Positions 44,798 through 53,693 of a DNA stretch of 64,000 nt are shown in pieces; within the stretch, counting starts at the first letter, position 1; each line of letters opens with the position of its first letter. The stretch comes from Caballeronia insecticola (GTDB lineage: Bacteria > Pseudomonadota > Gammaproteobacteria > Burkholderiales > Burkholderiaceae). A program made the translations under genes and the position numbers. Location: contig NC_021294.1 of NCBI RefSeq assembly GCF_000402035.1, positions 62,001 to 126,000 of the forward strand, read 5' to 3'. The notes beneath the pieces were generated by a model. It was given only the letters and a program-made list of their open reading frames with translations. It was not told the origin of the DNA and did no database searches.

Positions 44798-45762
44798 CGC
44801 GCAACGAGCAGACTCTCCGCGAACTGCCATTCCTCATCACGCCATTGATGCGTGCATTCGAATCCCGCATCGGCGGCGATCGGCGCGACCTCTTCAGCCG
44901 CGTACTTGTGGCTGCTCTCCGTCCAGATCGTCTCGCCCTCGCGGAATTCCGCGCGCAGATCTGCGCCGCGCACGCGCACGGACAGCGCGCGTTTCGCCCG
45001 CAAATGCATCTCGATGCTGCGCGCATCCGGGTTGAAACGTGCGACGTGCTCGAACGCATCGAGCGGAAAATCGCCGCCCAACTCGCGGTTGATGCGCGCG
45101 AGCATGTTCAGGTTGAACGCGGCCGTAACGCCGATCGGATCGTCGTACGCGGCAATCAGCGTCGGCAGCGGTTTGATGAGATCGGTGCCGAGCAGGAGCG
45201 CGTCGCCGGGTTGCAGCATGCCGCGGATCGAGCGCAGAAAGCGCGTCGCCGCGAGCCGCGCGAAATTGCCGATGGTGCTGCCGAGAAAGAGCACGAGCAG
45301 CCGTTCGCCTTCACTGCGTTTCGAACTGACTTCCGATAATCCCGCGAGGTAATCGCGCTCGTGTCCGACGATCGATACGCGCTCGATGTCGCTCAGTTCG
45401 CGGCGGCACAACTGCAGAGCGGTGCGCGAAATTTCAATCGGATGGTAAGCAGTGGGCTGCTTCTTACACAGGGCTTCGAGAATGCGGCGCGTCTTGCGGC
45501 CGCTGCCGCTGCCGAGTTCCGCGACCTTGATGTCGCCCGGCATGGCCGCGACGATATCCGTCGCGTGGTCTTTCAGCACGCGCTCTTCGGCGCGCGTCAC
45601 GCCGTATTCGGGCAACGCGGTGATCACCTCGAAAAGCGCGGAGCCCACTTCGTCATACAGATACATCGAGGGCAATTCTTTCTGCGGATGTTTGCTGAGG
45701 CCGGCGTGGACGGCTTCGGCGAAAGCGTTGGAAAAGCGAGGCGATAGGGCTGGTTGAGTCAT
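44794..45762 (-). CDS. egtD: L-histidine N-alpha-methyltransferase EgtD
   Basis: A 322-residue SAM-dependent methyltransferase that makes hercynine, the first step of ergothioneine synthesis. The SAM loop VAELGSGSGRKTRRIL and the downstream GSTIGNF, AYDDPIGVTAAFNLNMLARINRELG and WTESSHKY match EgtD. GGAG lies five bases before the ATG at 45762; the open frame above is non-coding. No egtB is next to it here, although the two are commonly neighbours. It is convergent with acylphosphatase, with overlapping stops. Confidence 0.9.
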   Translation of the reverse strand: MTQPALSPRFSNAFAEAVHAGLSKHPQKELPSMYLYDEVGSALFEVITALPEYGVTRAEERVLKDHATDIVAAMPGDIKVAELGSGSGRKTRRILEALCKKQPTAYHPIEISRTALQLCRRELSDIERVSIVGHERDYLAGLSEVSSKRSEGERLLVLFLGSTIGNFARLAATRFLRSIRGMLQPGDALLLGTDLIKPLPTLIAAYDDPIGVTAAFNLNMLARINRELGGDFPLDAFEHVARFNPDARSIEMHLRAKRALSVRVRGADLRAEFREGETIWTESSHKYAAEEVAPIAADAGFECTHQWRDEEWQFAESLLVAR

Positions 45763-46203
45763 GACGTCTCCATCGATGCGGCGTTTTCTTCGCATGCCGT
45801 TCTTGTCGGAACCGGCACGGCGCGTGTTGCGGCGGATGCAATGACGTGAGCGGCGCAGGATCGCGCATGACGCCGCCCGGACTTCGGAAGCGGACCGGAA
45901 CGATGCCGGACCGCCAAAGGATCGCCGATCAGCGTGACCGGCAAAGGACAACTTCGAACCACCGCGCGAGAAACCGTTCGAGCGGACTCAAGGCGCACTC
46001 AAACGCGGATTCAAAACAGGCTCACTCAGCGCGTTTCATGCCTGAATGCGAAGCATGATGGAAGCAAAAAGCGGGCACGCCCGCCAACTTTCATTTGAAG
46101 CGAATCTTGAAGAACGGCGGCGGGCTCCGTTTAGAATGCGCCATTCCCGGCAGATTAATTTCATTCGGCTTGCGTTTTCACTTCGCGCTTCGCGCCACAC
46201 TCG
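45763..46203. other. 441-bp divergent region between egtD and rarD-like gene
   Basis: No gene is supported. TAGAAT at 46131-46136 with TTGAAG at 46106-46111 (19-bp spacer) is a possible promoter for the rarD-like gene. No trace of egtB is visible. Confidence 0.4.
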
Positions 46204-47181
46204 ATGAATCAGCATGAACTGGGGCGCGGCATCGCGCTGTCCGTCGCCGCTTCCGCGCTGTTCGCGCTCATGTCCGGCTATACGAAGTGGCTCGCTCCGC
46301 TGGATGGCCTCGATATTTTCGCGTGGCGTATCGTCTGGACGCTGCCCGGCGCGCTCGCACTCGTTGCGCTGCGAAACCGCTGGCCGCAATTATGCGCGCT
46401 CGTTTTGAAGCTCGCCAAAACCCCGCATCTGCTGCTGGCGTATGCGGTTGTCGCCGCGCTGCTCGGCCTGCAATTGTGGATTTTTCTATGGGCGCCGCTG
46501 CACGGGCGCGCGCTCGAAGTGTCGCTCGGCTATTTTCTTTTGCCGCTCGCGATGGTGCTGCTCGGCCGCTTTCATTACGGCGAGCGCCTCGACGGTTTCC
46601 AATGGGCGGGCGTTGCGGCGGCGACGGTGGGCGTCGCGCACGAACTGATCGTCACGCATGCGTTCGCGTGGCCGACGCTCGTCGTGATGCTGGGCTATCC
46701 GCCTTATTTCATGATCCGGCGGCGGCTCAATGCCGATCCGCTCGTGTCGTTCGCGGTGGAAATCATGCTGATCGCGCCCGTCGCGTTGATCATGCTGTTC
46801 GCGCGCGGCTCGTTCGCGCAGGTCGCGCCCACGCCGCATCTCTGGATGCTGCTCTTGCCCGGCTTAGGTGCGTTGAGCACCATTGCGCTTGCTTCGTATT
46901 TGCGCGCGAGCCGGCATCTGCCGATCGCGCTCTTCGGCATTCTCGGCTACGTGGAGCCGGTGCTGCTGGTGGGCGTCGCGGTGCTGCTGCTCGGCGAACC
47001 GTTTTCGATGCGGCAGCTTGGCACCTACGTGCCGATCTGGATCGCAGTGGTGTTGACGGGCGTGCACAGCGCGCGTCTCCTGATGCGCGAGCGCACGCGC
47101 CGCGCCACGCTGCCGATGAGCGAACATCACGCGAGCGCGGAGCACGAGACCGTCGCGGAAGAAATCGAGCGCGTCGGCTGA
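46204..47181 (+). CDS. rarD: RarD-like EamA-family exporter
   Basis: A 325-residue inner-membrane protein of the drug/metabolite superfamily with ten helices. The N-terminal ALFALMSGYTKWLAPLDGLDIFAWRIVWTLPG matches RarD. Residues like SLGYFLLPLAMVLLGRFHYGERL sit at the end of the first half, and YVEPVLLVGVAVLLLGEPFS closes the second. Substrate unknown. No SD is visible before the ATG. Its TGA abuts the stop of the convergent Mpo1-like gene with no intervening base. Confidence 0.88.
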   Translation: MNQHELGRGIALSVAASALFALMSGYTKWLAPLDGLDIFAWRIVWTLPGALALVALRNRWPQLCALVLKLAKTPHLLLAYAVVAALLGLQLWIFLWAPLHGRALEVSLGYFLLPLAMVLLGRFHYGERLDGFQWAGVAAATVGVAHELIVTHAFAWPTLVVMLGYPPYFMIRRRLNADPLVSFAVEIMLIAPVALIMLFARGSFAQVAPTPHLWMLLLPGLGALSTIALASYLRASRHLPIALFGILGYVEPVLLVGVAVLLLGEPFSMRQLGTYVPIWIAVVLTGVHSARLLMRERTRRATLPMSEHHASAEHETVAEEIERVG

Positions 47182-47697
47182 TCAATGCGCGGTGCGCGTT
47201 CGGGCTTGGGTTTGGATCGCATCGTGAAGATCGCGCCGAATGCCGAGTCCGGACAGCACTTCGACGAGTATAAAAAGCGGTCCGATCAGAAGCCCGACGA
47301 TATCGTCGACGAATGCCGGCTTGCGATGTTCATAGCGAACATGCCCGATGAACTGAAACGCCCAGCCGATCACGAACATGCCGATGCCGAGCGCGAGCCA
47401 GATCGGCGTGGGCTGCGCTGCCGCCCATCGACCGAATGCCGCGCTCAGTGCCGAGACAATCCCCATGCCGATGCCGAGCGGCACGTCGAGCCAGAGATAG
47501 TAGAGCGTGGCGAGCGCGAACAGCAGCCATGCGGGCGTCAGCGCGAATGTGCCTGAAAAGACGGGCCACGCGGGGCGACTCAGCAACGCCGCGATAGCCA
47601 GCACGATGAGCGGAATGCCGACGAAATGCGTCGCGACATTGCGTTTGTCGCGATGATAATCGGCGTACTGCGACAACTGATCGGTCAGCGTGCGCAT
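47182..47697 (-). CDS. Mpo1-like (DUF962) membrane protein
   Basis: A 171-residue membrane protein of the Mpo1/YGL010w family. The opening SQYADYHRDKRNVATHFVGIPLIV contains the conserved histidines (H16, H25), and WAFQFIGHVRYEHRKPAFVDDIVGLLIGPLFILVEV contains the second histidine set. The yeast homologue is an Fe-dependent dioxygenase of 2-hydroxy fatty acids in alpha-oxidation. 2-Hydroxy fatty acids are common in Burkholderia lipids, so a similar role is plausible. AAGGAG lies nine bases before the ATG. Confidence 0.9.
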   Translation of the reverse strand: MRTLTDQLSQYADYHRDKRNVATHFVGIPLIVLAIAALLSRPAWPVFSGTFALTPAWLLFALATLYYLWLDVPLGIGMGIVSALSAAFGRWAAAQPTPIWLALGIGMFVIGWAFQFIGHVRYEHRKPAFVDDIVGLLIGPLFILVEVLSGLGIRRDLHDAIQTQARTRTAH

Positions 47698-47817
47698 GAC
47701 GGGCGTCTCCTTCGTGTTCTTTTCGTTCGTCTATTCCACGAATGATAAGCCGCATGGCGACGGCGGCAAGTAGAGCATTTCCTTTAGTGTCTTTAGTGCC
47801 GCGACGCTTCAGCCGAT

Positions 47818-47845
47818 AAAAAAAAGCGAGCCCGCAGGCTCGCTT
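47818..47845 (-). terminator. rho-independent terminator
   Basis: On the minus strand the 9-bp stem AAGCGAGCC / GGCTCGCTT (loop TGCG) is followed by a run of T residues (A-run 47818-47825). It ends the 47910-48383 gene. Confidence 0.85.
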
Positions 47846-47909
47846 GAATTCAACGCACTGGTTTGTCTTTATGCAATGCCAGTACGCGATGCGATGACGA
47901 CGGCCTCCC

Positions 47910-48383
47910 TTACTTCTTCGCCGCGTCGATCTTCGCATCGGCGGCCGACTTGTTTGCGTCGCTTTGTGCCTCGACTTTTTCCTTGTCGGCCTTCGCTTGC
48001 GCCACGTTGGCATCCTTCGCTGCGTCCTGCTTTTTCTTGTCGGCCTTGGTTTGTGCAGCGTGCTTCTTCTTGTTGGCTTTAGCCTGTGCCTTGGCGGCGT
48101 CGCCGCGCGCGTCGGAGGCTTGCTCCGGCGTGGTCGCCTGCGCTACTTTCGCGGCTTCCTTGTTGGCATCGGCCTGCGCCGATGCCTTGTCCTCGTTTGC
48201 GGAGGCTTGCGCCTTCGCGGCATCGTGCTGCGCGTCCGCCTTCTTTTTGTTCGCGGTTGCTTGAGCCTCGGCCTTTTCCTGGTTGGCCTTCAGTTGCGCC
48301 TTGCCTGCGTCGGTCGTGGCCGTTTGAGCGAACACGGTGGTGACGAGCATGGCGGATGCGAGAGCAGCGACAATCTTCTTCAT
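47910..48383 (-). CDS. secreted Ala/Lys/Gln-rich helical repeat protein
   Basis: A 157-residue protein with a signal peptide (cut after VFA, about residue 19). The mature part is almost only Ala, Lys, Asn, Asp, Gln and Glu in repeating units like KAEAQATANKKKADAQ and KAQAKANKKKHAAQ. It should form one long charged helix or coiled coil in the periplasm. There are no Cys or aromatic residues in the mature region. GGGAG lies nine bases before the ATG. It looks like TolA-like or LEA-like helical proteins. Function unknown. Confidence 0.8.
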   Translation of the reverse strand: MKKIVAALASAMLVTTVFAQTATTDAGKAQLKANQEKAEAQATANKKKADAQHDAAKAQASANEDKASAQADANKEAAKVAQATTPEQASDARGDAAKAQAKANKKKHAAQTKADKKKQDAAKDANVAQAKADKEKVEAQSDANKSAADAKIDAAKK

Positions 48384-48783
48384 GGTTTCAAACTCCCTTG
48401 ATCTTTTATGTAGGACGCGTGGCGCATGACGCCGCGCTGAGGGTGAAAACGCCGCGTCCGTGAATATCGTTGACGATTATCCGGTGACAAAAAGTAACCA
48501 ATCGCGAGCAGATGAAACGGCATGCGGTAAAGGCGTCTTAAGTCGTTGGGTTTATCCTCGCGCCTTACCGAGGCAAGGGAAAAAGTTGTTACGATCGCGC
48601 GAATTCGATTCGATTTGTAACTTTTATCGATAATGATTCGTTATCCGAAATTATTCTCGCCTAAGCGATTTCCGGCTATTTGTAATCGTTGAAATGCGCG
48701 GTTACCAAACGCTGCAGTTATTTTTTAGCCGGTTGCTTAAGATGCGCTACATGAACCCGGCTAAACGGGAATTGGAGAAACTC
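48384..48783. other. 400-bp AT-rich regulatory stretch
   Basis: No gene is supported between two divergent secreted-protein genes. Composition is AT-richer than average. It contains a Fur-box-like sequence GATAATGATTCGTTATC (48629-48645) and a 9-bp hairpin (TTTAGCCGG 48724-48732, CCGGCTAAA 48757-48765) in what is probably the leader of the next gene, ending 18 bp before its ATG. Confidence 0.5.
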
Positions 48784-49125
48784 ATGAAACGCGCAGCACT
48801 TGTCTTGGTGATGATTGGAAGTTTGACAGTGGCAGGCCAGGCATCGGCGCACGGATACGGCGGCGGCTATGGCGGTGGTCATGGCGGCGGCGGAGATGGC
48901 GGCGCGATCGTCGGTGCATTGATCGGCGGTGCGGTGCTTGGGGCGCTCGTGACTTCGGTCGCCAACGCGCAGCCGGTGTACGCACAACCCGCGCAGCAGG
49001 TCTATGAACAACCGGTTTATGCGCAGCAACCGGTGTATGCCCAACCGGCGTACGCCCAGCCCGCGCAGCCGCCGGGCTACTGCTACGACAACTATCGCCG
49101 CGCCTACGTGCCGTGCGGCTATTGA
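48784..49125 (+). CDS. secreted Gly-rich / YAQP-repeat protein
   Basis: A 113-residue protein with a signal peptide (cut after ASA, about residue 22). The mature part opens with His/Gly repeats (HGYGGGYGGGHGGGGDGG), then a glycine-zipper-like hydrophobic segment (GALIGGAVLGALVTSV), then tandem PVYAQP units. The C-terminus YCYDNYRRAYVPCGY has two cysteines. The zipper suggests outer-membrane association. Family and function unknown. GGAG lies six bases before the ATG. His-rich glycine repeats could bind metal, consistent with the Fur-like site upstream, but this is speculative. Confidence 0.8.
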   Translation: MKRAALVLVMIGSLTVAGQASAHGYGGGYGGGHGGGGDGGAIVGALIGGAVLGALVTSVANAQPVYAQPAQQVYEQPVYAQQPVYAQPAYAQPAQPPGYCYDNYRRAYVPCGY

Positions 49126-49264
49126 GCACATATTGATCGCTTGAGTCGGCGAGACCCGGAAGACTACGAAGTCGCGGCACGTGCTTTGCGCTAAAGGAAA
49201 TACGGTCGCGTGATAGCGAAGAAGTCACATATCGCGACCGACACGCAAACTTTGGAGACTTTCG

Positions 49265-49657
49265 ATGAACGCGACTACGAAAAAACTGGTGATCTCGGCG
49301 CTGGTGTTAGGACTGTCCGGCGGTGTCTATGCGCAAGCGGGCGGCGGCGGCGGTGCAGGCGGCGGCAGTGCGGGCGGCGCGGCAGCGGGCGGCTCGATGG
49401 GAGCAGGCGGTAACGGCTCGTCGGGTGCCGGTTCGGCGGCGGGCGGCAAGGGCGGCGGCGTCGGAATGAGTGGCACCGGCGTGGGCGGTTCGTCGGACGG
49501 CACCGCGGGCACGGGCGCCAAGAGCGGCATGAGCAACGACGCCACCAACGGCATGAGCCAGGATCAAGGCACGATCAAGCGCAGCGCGCCGAACAACGGC
49601 AACATGAATTCGGGCGGCACGCCCGCGAAGGGCAGCGGTACGCAGAAGGCTTACTGA
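49265..49657 (+). CDS. secreted Gly/Ala/Ser-rich protein
   Basis: A 130-residue protein with signal peptide NATTKKLVISALVLGLSGGVYA, then an extremely Gly-rich mature part (AGGGGGAGGGSAGGAAAGGS) ending in a polar tail (QGTIKRSAPNNGNMNSGG). It is probably intrinsically disordered and extracytoplasmic. Function unknown. Similar Gly-rich secreted proteins recur in Burkholderia genomes; it lies 139 bp after another low-complexity gene and may share regulation with it. Confidence 0.75.
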   Translation: MNATTKKLVISALVLGLSGGVYAQAGGGGGAGGGSAGGAAAGGSMGAGGNGSSGAGSAAGGKGGGVGMSGTGVGGSSDGTAGTGAKSGMSNDATNGMSQDQGTIKRSAPNNGNMNSGGTPAKGSGTQKAY

Positions 49658-49772
49658 TATGCGAGCGCGCACGCAGGCTCGATCGCCGCAGTCGCAACAA
49701 TGCGATGCGGCATCCGCCCGGTGCGGCGCTCAATATAAGACTAAGGTTGATGCGCCGTGACAGGCGCGAGAT

Positions 49773-50336
49773 TCACTGACCGCTCGCCGACGCAGCATCG
49801 GCAGACGCAGCGGGTTCGAATGTCTTCACGCGCAGGCTGACTTTTTCGGCATAGGCGCGCGAGCCGCCGTAGCTTTTCAGCGCGGCGTCGAGGTCGCCCT
49901 GTGCGTTTTTCATATAACCGTGCAGGATCGCCGAGCCGGCTTCGATGTTGTCTTCAGGGTCCGTCAGATCGATATTGCGCACGAGTTTCTTGTGCGCCGA
50001 CGGCACCACTTGCATGAGCCCGGTCGCGTTATTCGGCCCGATGGCCGTTTCCTTGAAGCGCGATTCGATGGAAATGATCGCGAGCAACAGCGCCGGCGGA
50101 AGCGAATATTTCGACGACGACGACATCACCGCAGTCGCGATGGTCTGCGCCTTCTCCCGCGCCACGCCGAATTTGCGCGTCAAAAACTCCGAAATCTTGT
50201 GATTGGCCTGCTCCGCCTTCGCGTCTTGCTGAGCGGACGCGTCGCTGGCGGCGAGCGCGTTTTCCTGAGCGAACGCGGTGTGCGCGGTGCTCAGCGAGAT
50301 GGCAAGGGCGGCGAAGGTGACGAGAAAACGGCGCAT
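49773..50336 (-). CDS. SLT-type lytic transglycosylase
   Basis: A 187-residue protein with a signal peptide (cut after AFA, about residue 23) and a C-terminal lysozyme-like SLT domain. LLLAIISIESRFKETAIGPNNATGLMQVVPSAHKKL contains the catalytic Glu and the GLMQV motif; SYGGSRAYAEKV follows the usual AYNxG position. It cleaves the MurNAc-GlcNAc bond of peptidoglycan, giving an anhydro-muropeptide. Length is short; no LysM or other binding domain. Monocistronic. Confidence 0.88.
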   Translation of the reverse strand: MRRFLVTFAALAISLSTAHTAFAQENALAASDASAQQDAKAEQANHKISEFLTRKFGVAREKAQTIATAVMSSSSKYSLPPALLLAIISIESRFKETAIGPNNATGLMQVVPSAHKKLVRNIDLTDPEDNIEAGSAILHGYMKNAQGDLDAALKSYGGSRAYAEKVSLRVKTFEPAASADAASASGQ

Positions 50337-50441
50337 CGGAAGGTGAGATCAAAGAAGAGTCGCATTATATCCCCATAAAAATTCCTTGTGGATCATGGAC
50401 TTGTCTTAAATCTGATGTTTCGTTTCCACAATCGGAATGAT

Positions 50442-51851
50442 TTACGTGCGTTCCGCGCGCTTCCCGGACGGCGCCGAAATGCCTTCGCCTGCGTCCACGG
50501 AGAGGCGCGCGAACATCGGCAGCGAAGCCAGAACTACGAGCGCCGTCGCGATGAAAGCGCAGGCGAGTTGCCAGCGCTCCGTGTGCGCGCTACCGGTGAC
50601 GAGCATCGTCGCCTGGATCGTGCCGGCCGCGACGGTCACGCCCACAGCCTTCATCAACTGCTGCGCGGTGCCCTGAAACGACGTCGCGGCAGCGAGGCGC
50701 GGCTTCGGGACGTCGGCGAAGGCGAGTGCGCCCATCGTCGCGAAGCTGAGCGAGCGGCCGAATCCGCCGAGCAGCAACAGCACGAAGATCGCGGCGGCGG
50801 GCCAGGCCTGCGACATCGTCGAGCAGACGAGCAACACGGCCGCGAAGCACACGCTGCCCGCGCACAGCACCGTGCGCACCGAGAAGCGTCTTAGTGCGAG
50901 CGCGGTCATCGGGCGCATGCAGAACGAGCCGAGCGCGCTCGCGAACGTGACGAGGCCGCTGGATGTCGCGCTGTAGCCGAAGCCGGTTTGCAGCGTGAGC
51001 GGCACGAGGAACGGCAGCGCGCCCGCGCCCGCGCGAAACAGGCTGCCGGCGATGGTCGCGGCATGGAATGTCGGGATCGACAGCAGCGAGAAGTCGATCG
51101 CCGGATTGGCTACGCGGCGGCAATGCAGCACCGTCGCGCGAAAGAGCAGCAGACCGACCGCGACGCCGATCCACGGCACGCCCGGCGGCAGCACGCCGCG
51201 CCCCGCGCTTTCGATGCCGATCATAAACAGACTGAGCGATGCGCCCGACAACACCATGCCGCGCAGATCGGGCGGCGTGCGGCTTTCGGGCGGCGAGGGC
51301 GGCAGCAGTTTCCACGTCAGCAGCATGCCCGCGATACCGACCGGCGCGTTGACCCAGAAGATGCTGCGCCAACTGAGCGCGTCGGTGAGAAAGCCGCCGA
51401 GCGGCGGACCGAGCAGCGGACCGACGAGCGCGGGCATGGTGAGCCACGTCGTCGCCTGAAGCAGTTCTTCGCGCTTGACGCCACGAAACAGGATCAGCCG
51501 GCCGACGGGCACCATCATCGCGCCGCCCAGTCCCTGTACGACGCGCGCGGCCAGCAATTGCGGCAGGTTCATCGCGGCGGCGCAGGCGATCGATGCCAGC
51601 GTGAAGGTCGCGATCGCCCACATGAACACGCGCCGCGCGCCGAAGCGGTCGGCCACCCAGCCGCTTGCGGGAATGAACACCGTCAGCGCGACGAGATACG
51701 CGGTGATCGCGCTGCTCAGATGAACGGGATCGACCTGAAGATCGCGGGCCATCGTCGGGATGGCGGTCGCGACGATCGTTCCGTCCATGTTCTGCATGAA
51801 TAGCGCACTGGCGACGACGGCCGCAGTGAGGCGGAAATTTCCGCCTTTCAC
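50442..51851 (-). CDS. MFS drug-efflux transporter (DHA2-like)
   Basis: About 469 residues with ~14 membrane helices. The opening ALFMQNMDGTIVATAIPTMARDL and WVADRFGARRVF are motifs of the EmrB/QacA (DHA2) family of proton-driven multidrug exporters. Substrates unknown. The frame is open far upstream to 52319 but that stretch overlaps the HD-domain gene in another frame; the GTG at 51851 gives a normal start (VKGGNFRLTAAVV). No SD is obvious there, so the start is uncertain. No regulator or MFP is adjacent. Confidence 0.88.
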   Translation of the reverse strand: MKGGNFRLTAAVVASALFMQNMDGTIVATAIPTMARDLQVDPVHLSSAITAYLVALTVFIPASGWVADRFGARRVFMWAIATFTLASIACAAAMNLPQLLAARVVQGLGGAMMVPVGRLILFRGVKREELLQATTWLTMPALVGPLLGPPLGGFLTDALSWRSIFWVNAPVGIAGMLLTWKLLPPSPPESRTPPDLRGMVLSGASLSLFMIGIESAGRGVLPPGVPWIGVAVGLLLFRATVLHCRRVANPAIDFSLLSIPTFHAATIAGSLFRAGAGALPFLVPLTLQTGFGYSATSSGLVTFASALGSFCMRPMTALALRRFSVRTVLCAGSVCFAAVLLVCSTMSQAWPAAAIFVLLLLGGFGRSLSFATMGALAFADVPKPRLAAATSFQGTAQQLMKAVGVTVAAGTIQATMLVTGSAHTERWQLACAFIATALVVLASLPMFARLSVDAGEGISAPSGKRAERT

Positions 51852-51978
51852 GATGCGTCGCTCGCGTAGGCGTTGAAGGCTTGCTGCAAGACGCGTTGCA
51901 GGGCGTGCGGGAAAAAAGATGATGGCATGCCGCCAGTCTAGCGCGAGAAGCGCACGGGCGTTTCCAGACGCCGTGCCC

Positions 51979-52527
51979 TCAAACCCGCGCGACGCTTGCC
52001 GCCATCTCCATGAAATACGGCAGCGCGGGCGTGACGCGTTGTGCGTCTTTCGCTTCGTCGTCCCAGCGGCGCAGCGCGAGCGCATCTTTGGCGTAGGGCT
52101 TCGCGAGAAACGCGTGCGCTTCATCGGCATCGAAGACGCCGCCCTGCAATTGCAGGCTCCGCACGGAATCGGCGGAAAGCCGCGCATGATACGACGCATC
52201 GATCGCGCACAGGCAGCGCTTCGCATCGACGTGCAGGCGGATCGGTTCGAGCACGGCATCGGAAAACAGCGGCCGCAGGAACGGCAGCGCGAAGTACTGA
52301 TGCAGATCGTCGATGCCACGCTCGCTCGGCGTCTCGCCTTGCTGATTCAGCAGATGCCCGAGGTCGTGCAGCAACGCCGCGACGATGAGTTCGCGGCTCG
52401 CGCCCGCCTGTTGCGCAAGCGTCGCGCTTTGCAGCGCGTGCTGCAATTGCGTGACCGGTTCGCCGCTATAGGCGATCGAGCCGTAACGATCGAAGAGATG
52501 CTGAATGTCGTCGAGGGAAAGCGCCAT
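51979..52527 (-). CDS. PhnZ-like HD-domain protein
   Basis: A 182-residue HD-fold protein. SIAYSGEPVTQLQHALQSATLA, AALLHDLGHLLNQQG and the later HVDAKRC match the HD oxygenase PhnZ and the related phosphonate-operon HDIG proteins, mixed-valent di-iron enzymes that cleave 2-amino-1-hydroxyethylphosphonate. No PhnY or phosphonate transporter is near. It might act on another substrate. It lies upstream of the MFS gene on the same strand, 127 bp apart. Confidence 0.83.
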   Translation of the reverse strand: MALSLDDIQHLFDRYGSIAYSGEPVTQLQHALQSATLAQQAGASRELIVAALLHDLGHLLNQQGETPSERGIDDLHQYFALPFLRPLFSDAVLEPIRLHVDAKRCLCAIDASYHARLSADSVRSLQLQGGVFDADEAHAFLAKPYAKDALALRRWDDEAKDAQRVTPALPYFMEMAASVARV

Positions 52528-52623
52528 CGTCACGAAGCCTTGAAGTGCGTATGCTGGAAGCGAAATCCCGGGATTGTCGCGCGCCTTTATGACGCGACGA
52601 TGGCGCAACGCGAGGACCACGCG

Positions 52624-52944
52624 ATGCCTTTCTCCTTCAGCCGGCGTCCCGAACTTGCCGGACTCGATCTGCGCTCGCGCCGTGAAGTGCGCCGCATTGC
52701 GTGGCATTTCGCGCAACGGCACTGGACGCTGCACGCGCCCGCGTTCGCGTGGATTGTCTTCGTGCTGCTGCATTCGCGTTATGGCCTCGTGCCGGAACGG
52801 CGTGATTATTTGCTGATGACGCTGGTCATTTTTATCGTGGCGGTGGTCAATATCAGGCTGCATATCGCGCGTTATCTGAAGCCCGCGCGTGCCATCTTCG
52901 ACTTGCTGGGCGATGCGGCAGCGCGCATCGTGACGGGGCGATAG
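52624..52944 (+). CDS. small membrane protein, 2TM-type
   Basis: A 106-residue protein with a basic N-terminal part (RSRREVRRIAWHFAQRHWTLH) and two hydrophobic segments (APAFAWIVFVLLHS and YLLMTLVIFIVAVVNIRLHI), so it is probably an inner-membrane protein with both ends inside. GAGGA lies seven bases before the ATG at 52624. No family recognised; it resembles the 2TM domain set often found near kinases, which is weak evidence. Confidence 0.68.
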   Translation: MPFSFSRRPELAGLDLRSRREVRRIAWHFAQRHWTLHAPAFAWIVFVLLHSRYGLVPERRDYLLMTLVIFIVAVVNIRLHIARYLKPARAIFDLLGDAAARIVTGR

Positions 52945-53031
52945 AGAGCGTGTTGCATTGCCGCATCGTGCGAAGAGACCCTGATTTTCGCGTGTTACGA
53001 TGCTCGGCGACCCGTATCCACCGGACGCAAG

Positions 53032-53607
53032 ATGGCAACGCTATATCAGACGCTCGGCGTGGACGAGCACGCCACCGAAGAAGAAATCAAGCGCGCGTAT
53101 CGCAAGGCTGCGATGCGCTGTCATCCCGATCGCAACGCGGGAAACGAAGACGCCGCCCGCGCGAAATTCCAGGAGTTGAAGGAAGCCTACGCGATCCTCT
53201 CCGATCCCGCGCAACGCGAAGTGTACGACCGCATCTTCGCCGAAGAGATGCAACGCTGGGAAGCGCGCGTGCGTCAGGAAGAAGCGGAACGCGAAGCGCG
53301 TGAAGCGAAAGAGCGTGAAGCACGCGAGGCGCTTTATGCGGAACGTGTATCGCTGGCCATGCGGTTCGCATCGCAAGGCCATAACCGCGATGTCGTGTTC
53401 GGCGTGTTGCTCGGCGCGCAATGCGACGAAGCCACGGCAAGACAGATCGCCGATAGCGCGATCGCGTTGCATGAATCGCGTCAGGAGCGTGAAGAACGCG
53501 AGGAAGAGCCTTTGATGGAAAAGAAGGAAGCCGCCACCGCTGACGCTGCTAATCCGCTGGGCGCAATGTGGTTTCAGTTCCTCATCCTCAACAACCTGCG
53601 TCTTTAG
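53032..53607 (+). CDS. DnaJ-domain protein
   Basis: A 191-residue protein with an N-terminal J domain (residues ~3-67) containing the HPD motif (RCHPDRN), needed to stimulate DnaK. Residues ~70-110 are a highly charged Glu/Arg helix. The C-terminal part (VFGVLLGAQCDEATARQIADSAIALHES) is not a known substrate-binding domain; the Gly/Phe and zinc-finger regions of DnaJ are missing. It probably recruits DnaK to particular clients. It converges on the following small gene. Confidence 0.88.
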   Translation: MATLYQTLGVDEHATEEEIKRAYRKAAMRCHPDRNAGNEDAARAKFQELKEAYAILSDPAQREVYDRIFAEEMQRWEARVRQEEAEREAREAKEREAREALYAERVSLAMRFASQGHNRDVVFGVLLGAQCDEATARQIADSAIALHESRQEREEREEEPLMEKKEAATADAANPLGAMWFQFLILNNLRL

Positions 53608-53693
53608 TTTAGTTTTGTGTTGCTGACGCAAGGAACGCACTGTGTTCGAGCGGGGCGGCAAGAAATCGAATTAACCCTTGAAGAAATTGCGCT

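Noticed and set aside
51979..52319. N-terminal extension of the MFS gene
   Set aside because: It lies across the HD-domain gene in a different frame; the HD protein is the real gene there.
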